A stretch of 64,000 bases of DNA, taken from assembly GCA_014773175.1 (NCBI GenBank), contig VXCM01002171.1, positions 9,013 to 73,012 of the forward strand, given 5' to 3'. The translations under genes and the position numbers were made by a program. This DNA comes from Lucifuga dentata (Eukaryota > Chordata > Actinopteri > Ophidiiformes > Bythitidae). Below the pieces are notes generated by a model, which saw only the letters and a list, made by a program, of their open reading frames with translations, did no database searches and had not been told where the DNA came from. This document shows positions 22,404 through 32,420 of the stretch, in pieces (the stretch's first letter is position 1; each line of letters starts with the position of its first letter).

Positions 22404-23061
22404 TTAAATGACAATCCCACCAATTTTGCATCCAATAAATATAACCCACTTACACATTATGTTCCTACTAACTGTTTTCCAAAACATGCTACTGGAGCAG
22501 CACATTTTAGTTGAGTTTTCCCTACCTTCCACACTGACACTGCTTTAAGTTCATTCTAGTATAGCTATTAAAATTGTCTTGGGGAAATTTGAAATGTGCT
22601 TGAGATATGTAATCTGCCACAACCAAATATTCTTTTTTTTTTTTTTTTTTNTTTTTTTTTTTTTTTTTGTTTTTGTCAAAGTTACTTTATTTAACTGGTC
22701 TAATGTGGAGGTACATGGAACAAAATGTATTGTATGTCTCCGCCAGGGAATATAGTCCCAGGAGAAGATGGTTTTTACAGAGAAATTAAAAAAAAAAAAA
22801 AAANAAAAAAAAAAAAAAAAACAACTGTGGCGTCTACGTTTGGACGTATATGTTAGCAAGCAGTACACTGAATTTTAAAGTGGGTGTATCAGCTGAACAT
22901 TTGAGTCTGAAAGATTAGGGAATTTGGCAAATAAAAAAAAAAACCCCACAAAACCTAAAATATGGTTTTCTATTTGTGGAAATTGGTTATCAGTAACATA
23001 ACGTGTATGCAGGTAGTAGTTATTGTGTTCAAACATGCAAAATCACTGGTATGATCTTTTC
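22404..23061 (+). mobile_element. TTAA-MITE A copy with two homopolymer gaps
   Basis: It starts TTAAATGACAATCCC and follows the 15110 copy: CTACTGGAGCAG, CTACCTTCC, a GGAATATAGTCCCAGGAG core and GGGTGTATCAGCTGAACATT. The right end (TTTGTGGAAATTGGTTATCAG, then CAAACATGCAAAATCACTGG) decays at about 23061. Poly-T (N 22651) and poly-A (N 22804) runs interrupt it. Confidence 0.7.
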
Positions 23062-23252
23062 AGTTTGGTTTTACATAGAAACTGTTCAAAAACCCAAAAT
23101 ACGTTAACAAAAGCTATATGGGAATACTTACTCTGCTCATTGGTCAGAAATGTTTGAACACAAAAAAAAAGCAAAACAGGAAGTAGTTGAGGATAGCAAC
23201 ACTATGTAACATGGAGAGCCAGAACTGAACTGCATTATTTATCACAGTCAGC
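23062..23252. other. Spacer, nothing recognised
   Basis: Short spacer between a TTAA-MITE A copy and the hAT element. Confidence 0.4.
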
Positions 23253-23501
23253 ATTTAGGCCAGGCATGGGCAACTGGCGGCCCGGGAGCCGGATATGGCC
23301 GGCATCTTTAATCTATCAGGCCCTCAGATGACTTCTCAGTTAATAAAAATGAAAATTATACAATTGTTTTCCTTTGTTATCACCACCATCCTTCAACAGA
23401 TGGCACTCACTCATTACTGATGCTGCTTATGAGACATGTTCCTGTGAGCGCCTGTGTTGGTTATTGTATTTGTTATTGCTAAATCTGGTAAAAGAGGAAA
23501 G

Positions 23502-23870
23502 ATGAGTGTCAACAAAAGAAAAACTGACTTAGAAAACCGTTCATCCCAGTCAAGATGAGAAACGGATTCCTTTTCACAGAATTTAAAGGCAAGCCAATGT
23601 GTTTGGTGTGTCAACGACGAAGGACTTCAACTTGAGTTGCCATGACAACACGATGCATAAAGACAAATATGACAGAACACTGGAGCTGATAGAGCTGCTA
23701 TTGTGGCTGATCTGAAGGGAAAAACACAACGTCAGCAGAATTTATTTGTAAAACATGTTATTACGCAGGAGTAATCTGTTAAGGCATCTTGAGTTGTTTC
23801 ACTGGAGCTAGTAAAAGCTAAAAAGCCCCTGTCAGAAGGTGAGTTGTAAAGTGGTGTGCAGTGGGTTAAT
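23502..23870 (+). pseudogene. hAT transposase N-terminal relic with a zinc-finger-like motif
   Basis: An ATG at 23502 opens MSVNKRKTDLENRS. A shift of frame then gives FTEFKGKPMCLVC, a C-x-x-C half-finger of the BED-like type. From 23694 another frame reads AAIVADLKGKTQRQQNLFVK and, after stops, VVSLELVKAKKPLSEGEL. These are the successive blocks of the N-terminal region of fish hAT transposases related to the GTF2I-repeat-containing-2/ZBED group. At least two frameshifts and several stops make it dead. The catalytic RNase-H-like core and C-terminal dimerisation region are missing, so the element is an internally deleted, non-autonomous copy. Confidence 0.65.
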
Positions 23871-24038
23871 TGTTTTTCCTTCATGAATTCCAATGCAACA
23901 AAATTCACTCATCAATCTATTACAGATTTAAAAAAAAAAAAAAAAAACAGATTTGAAAAAGTGTTGTTTGGTTAACAAAAAGACTGAATCATTTTTTGTG
24001 GTTTATGAAACCTTTAAAAACTAAATTAATTTAGTAAT

Positions 24039-24171
24039 GTTTTATTTAATGTGTGGCCCTTTGACTGTGAGAATGAAATTTTATTGGCCCCTGTCCTCAT
24101 CAAANGTTTTATTTAATGTGTGGCCCTTTGACTGTGAGAATGAAATTTTATTGGCCCCTGTCCTCATCAAA
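24039..24171. repeat. Exact 66-bp duplication around a single N (probable assembly artefact)
   Basis: Bases 24039-24104 equal 24106-24171 across the N at 24105, inside the hAT element's right end. Confidence 0.85.
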
Positions 24172-24193
24172 GTTGCCCATCCCTGATTTAGGC

Positions 24194-24479
24194 CATACAC
24201 CAAACAAAACGACAGGTAAATGCTGATTTTGAATGGGCTTCAAGAGAAAACCTCACATTTCTTCACATTATCCAGAGTAGACATGCTGCCTTCAGCTGGC
24301 TGAGCAGAATAACGGAGCGCATATTGAGCACATACAATTGTTTGCTAACCTTCAACATGATAATCTGGATGTGTTAGCTAAATTTGAAATATTAAGACTT
24401 TTTTACAGCATCAATTAGATTTGCTAGTTATCAAAGGATTATTTTATTAACATGATCCACCGCCTCTGTTCTAGATCAA
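24194..24479. other. Spacer, nothing recognised
   Basis: AT-rich sequence following the hAT target duplication. Confidence 0.4.
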
Positions 24480-24620
24480 TAAATAGATTGTCTTGGATTT
24501 GGTTCAGAAGTGGTCTGGTTCATGTTCACACCACATACGAAGCGTTCCAGAGTTTATTTGTGACTGGACTGAGACCACTTCCTGGAAAGGGTCTCTGTGC
24601 ATGTTTGAATCCACATTGGA
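24480..24620 (-). repeat. Possible fragment of dispersed repeat family C
   Basis: Read on the minus strand it contains AAGTGGTCTCAGTCCAG, AACTCTGGAACG and TGTGGTGTGAACATGA in the same order as related blocks at 38008-38230 and 55670-55880. Similarity is only moderate. Confidence 0.35.
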
Positions 24621-25245
24621 GTGTGATTGCTATGTTCAGATCTGCCAAAACGAACAGTACAAAAAGGGAAAACAAGCCTGGGACAATTGAAGAGGACGAA
24701 ATCATGTAGGTTTAAAAATATCCTTAGAGTGTAGTCATTTATAGAAATCATAGGAAGCACACATTAGGCAACTAAATCTAACTCAGTTTTTTTTTTTTTT
24801 TTTTTTTNTTTTTTTTTTTTTTTTTTTCCTGTCTTCTCATGTAATTTCCTCCATTCCTTTTCTTGTTCCTCCAAGCTACTTCCTGGTAGGAAATAAGTGG
24901 TAATGAGGAGCAGAAGAAATAAAATGAAAAGAAGTGTTTGTTTGTTTTTCAAATATGTACCTTTATTTTTCAGACACTGAAGCTGAAGATTTATTTATTT
25001 ATTTATTTATTTATTATTAGTTTGTTTATTTATGGCAATGCTAGGCCAGAGTTTGAATTGTTGACTGTGGTGAGTTGCATTACATTGTGCAGGTGTTTCT
25101 GTTATTTTGAAAAAGATCAGTTTTTTTTTTTTTTTNTTTTTTTTTTTTTTTTGGTCTGTGAGTGTGTTTGTTAGGGTACTTACAGAAAGCTGCCAATTTA
25201 GAATGTGCAGCCAAGATAAGAAGGTAGTGTCTAGGCAGCCAGCAA
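24621..25245. other. Non-coding stretch with poly-T gaps
   Basis: Poly-T runs broken by N at 24808 and 25136 and a short (TTTA)n at 24990-25016. No gene is seen. Confidence 0.5.
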
Positions 25246-25288
25246 GATGGATGGATGGATGGATGGATGGATAGATAGATAGACAGAC

Positions 25289-25319
<31 letters not shown>

Positions 25320-25320
25320 T

Positions 25321-25366
<46 letters not shown>

Positions 25367-25383
25367 CAGATAGATAGATAGAG
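25246..25383. repeat. Compound (GATG)n(GATA)n(GACA)n(GA)n(GATA)n microsatellite
   Basis: A tetranucleotide array that changes unit several times: GATG, GATA, GACA, a GA run, then a long GATA tract with one GACA. The long minus-strand frame across it reads serine-, leucine- and tyrosine-rich repeats and is a by-product. Confidence 0.95.
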
Positions 25384-25389
25384 AATCCA

Positions 25390-25830
25390 ATTCTATTAAG
25401 CCCTCTCCATCCAGAGACGACCTGACCTCCATATTTACCCAGATTGTTTTGTTTCTGGTTCCAGACTTTGTTTGACCCCCCCTCAGCAGAGGGTCTGGAC
25501 CTGGACCCCCTCCTCCAGGACTGCCACATATTCCCCTTGATGCAGCACATTAGTTTCATCGCTGAATTGGATCTCCTCATGCATGCGGCGAGTTTCCCCA
25601 TCAGCTGCCTGTCTGTCAGTGTGAGGATGGTAATTCGGAAGGAAAGGAGGCTGGGGAACAGCTGCTCTCGCAACAGCCAATAATAACGCAAAAAAAAAAT
25701 TACTAACCTTAAAAACCGCAGAGATGGGACTAAATTGGGAATGTATACAGCTTTCACGGGCCCTCTCCCGTGAATTGTCTCTTCCCTGACAAGCAGCTCA
25801 TTGCATTTCCCATCATGCATCTGATCGGTC
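25390..25830. promoter_or_regulatory. Candidate conserved non-coding block (speculative)
   Basis: A non-repetitive, GC-balanced stretch stands out between a microsatellite and AT-rich DNA. It includes runs such as CAGCACATTAGTTTCATCGC and several ATGCAT-type motifs. Open frames on both strands lack splice context. The call rests on texture only. Confidence 0.2.
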
Positions 25831-27451
25831 ATTCAGAAACACAAAACACAAATAAGTCAAGTCGACCATCTGCTTGTTAGTGGCAACTATAAAAATGCCT
25901 GTTTTAAAATAAACAATAAAATTCATTTGACAGGCCAGAGACCACCTGAATGGAAAATCAAATATTTTGTGTTATTTAAGGTAGGCGTCTGTCAACTATA
26001 AAATAAAGCTTGCCTTTAATTTATCACAGCAACACACAATACTTGTGTCATCCTCATTTTCTAAATCAATAATCAGCCCAGCATGCTTCATTAACAGTGA
26101 CCAATCAGAGACAAGCTGGGGATCTCATTTTACAACATGAGCATTCTGAAGACATAAACCATCTGCTACTTGTAGAAACAGAAAAATCAAATTAATCCAT
26201 TCTTATCATGCATTCAGATTTTAAAGCAATTAAAGATGTTCTCAGTCTAATCGCAGACACAGAAGTAGTTTGGTAATGAGGAAGGCAAACTCTTCTGTGA
26301 ACTTTCCAGGGTTCTCAACGGCGCGTTTGGAAACTTTACAAGTCTCGCACACTCCAGTGAGCCGTTAGCCTGTACAATACAGATGTTGGCAACAACAATG
26401 AATTTTTTATTAAGCATTTAATCATTGTGCAAACCCAGATTTCCCATAATAGAGGGCTCAAATTCAAAAACCTGTGATGCCAAATCATCTACGGTGTAAT
26501 GTTTTCTTTTTTAATATAAGAAATAAACAGCTGCCAAACAAGCGCAACTGGTTTTAAGATTATATAAAAAAAAAACAAAAAAAACAATGATGAACTANGC
26601 CAAACAAGCGCAACTGGTTTTAAGATTATATAAAAAAAAAACAAAAAAAACAATGATGAACTAGAATGTTGAATTTAGCTTAATTAAGCTTGGGGAACAC
26701 TGCTTGCCCAGAATGCTAATTTGAGCTCAGATGTGGTGTTGGTGCTTTGGTAACCTCAGAGGACCTGGGCATCAAACCCATGCAGCCACGGCTTATTACT
26801 GCATGATGCCGTCCAATTAAAGCTTAAGTATGGATGGCTTTAAGACAAAAAAACAATATGGAGCGACGCTTGTTTCCTCACGTTGACTTTTAACTGCTAT
26901 CATTAACCTACAGCACATACATGCGTAACAGATACTCTCATGCTAATTTGCTGGGGGAAATGAAGTGATATGAGTGTTTTATGCCGCCCAGGGATGCTGT
27001 CATCATAAGCAGGCTTTGGAGTTTGTGTTCATGATAGAGAAATACATTTTTGGGACCAGGTGTTTTAGCTGACAGGGTTCATCTGGATACCTGGAGCTGC
27101 CAGGAATGATAGGTGTTATCAGTCTCATGCTCTACTTGTGACATTCCACTAACCTGGACAATGGCTTCAAGAAAACTAACCACAGCAATGGCCCTTTACT
27201 CCACAACACTTCAGAGGGTATGGTACTTTTTACTCACTATATTTATCTGATGGCTGTACTTGGTATTTCATTTGCAGATTCAGATTTAATCCCAGATAGG
27301 CTTGTAATAGATTACCAATATCATTTTTTGTTCCCGTCTTTTTGTGATTCCTTTTTTACCTGTTACCTACTTTCCTTCTTTTCTCATTTTTTCAAGTGTC
27401 ATTGTTTCTTCATTTCTTACAATTTCCTTTTAAATTATCCTTTTTAATGCA
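25831..27451. other. Non-coding stretch, nothing recognised
   Basis: Mostly AT-rich unique-looking DNA apart from the N-flanked duplication at 26533-26663. No exon or transposon end is supported. Confidence 0.5.
26533..26663. repeat. Exact 65-bp duplication around a single N (probable assembly artefact)
   Basis: Bases 26533-26597 equal 26599-26663 across the N at 26598. Confidence 0.85.
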
Positions 27452-27465
27452 TCTTTCTTTCTTTT

Positions 27466-27497
<32 letters not shown>

Positions 27498-27498
27498 T
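27452..27498. repeat. (CTTT)n microsatellite
   Basis: About 11 CTTT units with one interruption, within a longer pyrimidine-rich tract (27330-27560). Confidence 0.9.
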
Positions 27499-27588
27499 GT
27501 CTTTGCCTCCCTTTCTTTTTCTTGTTTCCTCTTATCCTTTATTTCTTTCTTTCTCTATGACTACTTTTTAACTTTTAATACTCGAGCA

Positions 27589-27620
27589 CATCCATCCATC
27601 CATCCATCCATCCATTCATC
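27589..27620 (-). repeat. (CATC)n array, possibly the end of a minus-strand retroposon tail
   Basis: Eight CATC-type units. On the minus strand the sequence before the array ends GTTAAGTGGTGCAAAAAGAT and runs into (GGAT)n, which resembles the 3' end of fish LINE/SINE tails such as the one at 42515-42682. Confidence 0.5.
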
Positions 27621-27720
27621 TTTTTGCACCACTTAACCAAGTCCAGTTCACAATGTAGCCCAGATATCTAAGACTGGCATCATAGCTTTAACATGCAGAA
27701 ATAAACTCATGTTGAACTAG

Positions 27721-28240
27721 TTAAAGGTGACATATTATTCTAGGTTTCATGTTCTTATTTTCATGTAGGCGTCTATTTTTAAACCTTTGTGATACTTTAA
27801 TGTGCAAAAAAAATAAAAAGAAAACCCACATTGATCCACTTCTATTCTCCCGTGCTGCAGCATCACTGTGCACATTGAGTGAAAACAAGCTGTTTTAGGC
27901 TGATTGGCTAGCTACATTAGGCCCGAGCTGGCAACACCCACAGACTGCAAAACATAGACGCTAGCCAAATGCTTACTCATTAGCCTCGTACTTTGTGGAT
28001 GTGTCTAACCCGGTTTGTAGGCAGGTAAATTCAAATGTGTTACATATTGATGATGTAAACATGTTACAAAAGTAAAGAAATTAGAAAAAAGCAAAACTTT
28101 CAGGACAGTTTGGACCTTTGCGTTTGTCTTGCTAGATGCATTTCAGTAGGTGTTAACCTTAAGTTTTGCACTTTGACAATATTCAACACATACTCCCTGC
28201 TATATTACACTACAAAAATTAGGGAAAATGAAAAAAAAAC
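27721..28240 (+). mobile_element. TTAA-MITE B, right end decayed
   Basis: It begins TTAAAGGTGACATATTATTC, close to the family start. It then carries the family blocks: TTGATCCACTTC, GCACATTGAGTG, GGCTGATTGGCTAGCT, CTGGCAACACCCAC, GGCAGGTAAATTC, TTTCAGGACAG and GATGCATTTC. The right inverted repeat is not recognisable after about 28240. Confidence 0.65.
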
Positions 28241-29893
28241 TACTATGAACCAATAAACTATTTGCACTTTGATATTTGTTTTAACTGAAAAACAATACTC
28301 TACCAAATGCATCATTATTTTTCTTATTTCCTCTTCTCCTTCCTCTGTTTTACTACTGTCATTATTACTATCAAGCTTGTATTTCTAATTCAGTCCCTCC
28401 ACCCATGCACAATTTCCAGCGTGTGCACTCACATTTGCAGCCCCAGTTGAAATTCATGAAGTCCCCCCAGTGGTGGGGTTGCTGGGCTGGCGACCAAGCC
28501 AAGAGAGCAATGAGCTCATTGTTACGCTCCGACTGCTGCTCTCGATTTCAGAGCTATCAACAGCTGTCGATCGGAGATGTCCTGGATCCCGTCCATCAAT
28601 CACAGGCTGATCACCAGGAGACAAAACAAATAGCAGTCAGCCAAATATACAGCCCTGAGTCAAACCAGGCGTGACAAAACCAGCCAGACGCAAACACAAA
28701 CATACTCAGTCACCTCTCTGCAACTTTGAAATAAAAAGGGCTCGAATGTAGATGTTGACAGACTGTTGGAAAGGTCAAAAGTTCAACAGCGCATTACGTT
28801 TGTGTGTTTGTCCTGCAGAGCATCACAGCAACACCAATGCTGCTAGTTTAGTTTCACTGTTACTGCATCAGCTCACTCATGCTGAAACAAATAAATGAAC
28901 TCACGGCTCTGGAAAGCATCAAATGTATGTTTCTACAGCAGAGCAGAATTTAAAAAAACAAAACAAAAAAAACAACGTTGCTGCAAATTGGAATTCTGCT
29001 CAACATTTGTACAAGTACAAAAGACTGCAAACTTAATTCCAGAAGATAGAATAGTTGACTTTAAAGCAGTTTTCATGTTCTGCTACATGTGACTGCAAGA
29101 CTGTTATAATAAAGCAATGATTCAACATATAGCCTGCTCAGTGATTTGTGGACAGGGGTTCTGTGTGTTGCACCACCCCGGCCCCCTAGACAAATGCAAA
29201 TTTCTGTTACTGTCATTATTTTGTTGTATATATCTTAAATTTGTAATCTGTGTATTTTTGATACCAATGCAAGGTTTGGCATTATCGTTTCTTAGTTATT
29301 TTTGGACTTTTTTGTAGCATTAGATGAAAATGGATGTGGTATAATATTGGATCTAGTCAGTTTGTTCTACATGCAATTACAAGAGAATATCTGATTTTTT
29401 TTTTTACCCTCAATTGATGAGTCAGAATACACTGCTAAAAGTGGAGTTTTTGGTAAGTGAGAACACCGTAGTGTACAATCAGTGTACAAATACAGCACAA
29501 AAAAGACTTTAGGGGAATTCATTTAAAAAACAAAAATCGCATTAACTACACAGCATCTCACTAAATAAATGCTGTGATAACTGAAACTCATTCATGAAGC
29601 TTCCCTTACATTAATCAATAATCCTTGTCCCATTGCTCACATGTTGTTGTAAGAGGTCTCATAGGTAAAAGCCAATGAAGATCGATGTGTTAATAAGCTG
29701 CTTCATATTTAAGAGCCATAATATATTCCTCTGGTTTCCTCTGGTGTCAAAGCGAAATGGACATGTTAAATCAGCAAAGGAAATCTAAATTCTCTGCTTC
29801 AGACTCCACATTTTAAGAGACTGACAGTAATATAAGAAAGATAAGAAATCTACATTGTAGTAGTGTAGCACTTGGGAGGTGGGGTGGTGTGTC
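28241..29893. other. Non-coding stretch with one GC-richer block
   Basis: The part at 28440-28680 is GC-richer and non-repetitive (it contains TCGATCGGAGATG and a TGATCACC motif) and may be conserved non-coding DNA. No exon is supported. The rest is AT-rich. Confidence 0.4.
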
Positions 29894-29909
29894 GTGTGTG
29901 TGTGTGTGN

Positions 29910-29950
<41 letters not shown>
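29894..29950. repeat. (GT)n(GA)n compound microsatellite with a single N
   Basis: A GT array changes to a GA array at the N (29909). The junction and lengths are uncertain. Confidence 0.9.
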
Positions 29951-29953
<3 letters not shown>

Positions 29954-30481
29954 TTGGAGCACAGCAAATGAGGCTTGAGGAAGAGGTGCAGTGCCATGAG
30001 GTGTTGAGCAAGACCAGGTCAAAACTTTACATTTCTGATCGACTGAGGGGGCTTATCCATCAAATTTATTGATTACTAACACAAGGCAAATACAATTTAA
30101 AACATTCAGATTTCATGCCACTTTAATTTACCACCAGACTAAAACAGGTCTTAATTTTTGCGCGACAGTGTGTTTTCTGAATGGCTGCCTGATATGTAAA
30201 TCGAGAAATACAGTAACTCAAAAAGGCACTGATATGTGTTTATGAATAAGAGAACTTGGCTGTGTGAAGATATCTGCCCTTATCTATACGTTAAGTCTGG
30301 CACTATGTTTTATGAATTACTGTACCCCCATTATGGCTACAAATGAATTGTTTGCAGCATATAGATTGAAAACTAGGGCTCCAACACAGAGCCTTGTGGA
30401 ACACCACAGCTAAGGAAATACTAAAAGCGTAGCCATTCTCACAACAACAACAACAGAATGAGCACATGTAACCATGTTACA
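29951..30481. other. Non-coding stretch with a possible old repeat fragment
   Basis: Around 30374-30410 the phrase CACAGAGCCTTGTGGAACACC resembles a widespread fish repeat, but too little remains to name it. Confidence 0.35.
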
Positions 30482-31920
30482 CCTGAAACCTCACCTGCAA
30501 CCACTCGCAAAGATGATTTTTGAGACTTTGGAGGCGGGGCTGAGATTTCAGTGGTCCACTTTTCAGATTAGTCACTTTGAACAGGACGTTATTGGTTTGT
30601 TTTGGTAGATGAACTTTTTTTTTTTTAAACAAACTATATTCATTTAAATGTACAATACAAATATGATAGCAAAGAACAATTCTTTCATTTCAAACTGATG
30701 GAGAAACAAGAAACAAGTAGAAAATATCAAAAGCATAAAGAATTTAAAAAAAAAAGGGGNGGGGGGGGGGGGAGATAAAAATAAAAGGCCATTATTTACA
30801 AATGAGGATGGCACAGAATAGCAAATAAAAGTGTTGTTTCATTAAAATAATAGTAATTTTGATGTAAGACTTCATAAGGTTTTGGCTTTGTTATTTATTT
30901 TTAAACATTTTTTTAAGATATACAATTTGAAATCATTAATAAAGTAGCCATAATTTGGCAAGATGTCTTCCATTTACACAAATGAATATAAAATTTACCC
31001 AATAAAATGATACTATTCTCTAAATCCAGGACTTCTTTTGGTAATCTTCCATTGTAAAAAAGAATGTCTGTATTTTCAAAAGCTGTAATAATCAATAATT
31101 TTAAAAGATAACTATGCATGTATGTCAGTCCATAACTACATTACAAATGGACATGAGTAAAACAAGTAAAACAAGTGCTGAATAGTTTCAGTGTCTTGGT
31201 GGCAGAACGTGCATGGAGATGATTCAAAGTTCAATTGTTTTCTCAATACCTCTGCCACAGGACATGAAGCAGCGATAACTCTGAAGTGAGTCTCTTTTAC
31301 CTTTGGATGAACAGGACAAGATAAATAGAAAGTAAATGCTTTCTTAAATTTATCCAAATAAATGTTGAATATTCTATACCACATTCTGTACCACATTAGA
31401 CTGACCAAATAAATATGTTGGGCAGCCCTTTGTAAGAGTTTGTTGTTGAACTGAGGATCCGAAATGAGAGCATTATTAATTTGAACTTGGACAGACAGTG
31501 GAAGAAGGACTACTTGTGGGTGACAAGATGGCGGAGACAAATAAGGTAACTTCATCCAGAAAAGCTGTGTTGATAATGTATTTAAAGCTGGTTTCTAACC
31601 TTCAATTTTGCATTAGCTGGTAAAAAATAAATAAACAAGTAGCTTTTAGCTTACAATTGCTACTATAAAAATATGCATAGTTGAGCTAACAGCTAATCTG
31701 TATACAGACTGACATCACAACACCGTTCTGATTCCATCTTATATCTGGTATATCCGCTGTCTGTCCAAGTTCATCCGCCAAAAGAAACCACTGACATCCT
31801 GTTCAAAGTGACCGATCCGAAAAGTGGACCACTGACTTCTCAGCCTTGCCTCCAAACTCTCAAAAATCATCTTCATGAGTGCTGGGTGACTAGAGAGCGA
31901 GTGCAGGCGAGGTTCAGAGG
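30482..31920. mobile_element. Inverted-repeat element split by a LINE insertion
   Basis: The arm at 30482-30615 is the inverted counterpart of 31765-31920. Shared blocks include AGATGATTTTTGAGA, GTGGTCCACTTTTC, GTCACTTTGAACAGGA and GGTTTGTTTTGG in forward versus complementary form. The left arm continues after the LINE, because GAACTTGGACAGACAG at 31483 matches the complement of CTGTCTGTCCAAGTTC in the right arm. The original element was therefore about 570 bp shorter in the middle than the arms now suggest, plus an unexplained centre (31505-31755). No transposase frame is seen. Confidence 0.6.
30616..31481 (-). pseudogene. L1/Tx1-type LINE 3' fragment with broken ORF2 C-terminus
   Basis: On the minus strand, from 31481 downward, one frame reads the LINE protein C-terminal region: HPKVKETHFRVI, then PVAEVLRKQLNFESSPCTFC, then TIQHLF and SCPF. 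The C-x-x-C followed by H and C is the zinc-ribbon-like motif common near the end of L1-type ORF2. After a stop at 31136 and a one-base shift, the frame ending at 30913 continues with ENSIILLGKFYIHLCKWK, again typical of this family. A poly-T run at 30615-30626 is the poly-A tail on this strand. TGAACT at 30610-30615 is repeated at 31482-31487 as a short target duplication. Two small in-frame repeats (MWYR twice, LFY twice) look like replication slippage. The copy is dead. Confidence 0.6.
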
Positions 31921-32377
31921 TGGGTGCTCATAAGGTGCCTTTCCACTCTCACGGATGAATAACTGCTCACTCGCTTTTTATCACGTGCTCTCCCATTTAT
32001 GACATTAATCTGATTCCATAGCAATCACTTTTATCTGAGGTAAATCATAATGGTCCATAGTTCCAAATGTTGGCTGGCAGTGATGTTTTGTATTACTTTT
32101 TTTTTTTTTTTTTTTNTTTTTTTTTTTTTTTTTTATTTTTTAGGTGCATTTTGTTGTATTAGCTTCAGTGTTTTGTTAGATGCTGTAGTTTGATTTTTTT
32201 TTTCCAAGTGAAAATTTCCCTAGATACCAGTAAGGGAAATTTTGAATCTACATTGATTATTACTACAATACACTCCTGCATTCTCAGCATACTGCAATTT
32301 GAAACCATACTGAGCCCCCATGCTGCCAGAAAGTACACAGGAACTGTAAGAACAATGTGTTTTAGTAGCAGCCGCAG
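31921..32377. other. Spacer with a poly-T gap
   Basis: A poly-T run broken by N at 32116. Nothing else is recognised. Confidence 0.45.
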
Positions 32378-32384
32378 CAGTAGC

Positions 32385-32418
<34 letters not shown>

Positions 32419-32420
32419 GT
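32378..32420. repeat. (AGT)n microsatellite
   Basis: Imperfect AGT/AGC trinucleotide array. Confidence 0.85.

Larger units (their letters stand above)
23261..24185 (+). mobile_element. hAT element with perfect 8-bp target duplication
   Basis: The ends are CAGGCATGGGCAACTGGCGG on the left and AAAGTTGCCCATCCCTG on the right, an imperfect inverted repeat of hAT type. The 8-mer ATTTAGGC directly precedes (23253-23260) and directly follows (24186-24193) the element, a perfect hAT-size target duplication. The interior keeps a decayed transposase N-terminus (23502-23870). The true length is about 67 bases less because of the assembly duplication at 24039-24171. Confidence 0.85.

Noticed and set aside
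25080..25832. A 250-codon minus-strand frame
   Set aside because: More than a third of it is translation of GATA, GA and poly-A tracts, and it crosses an N.
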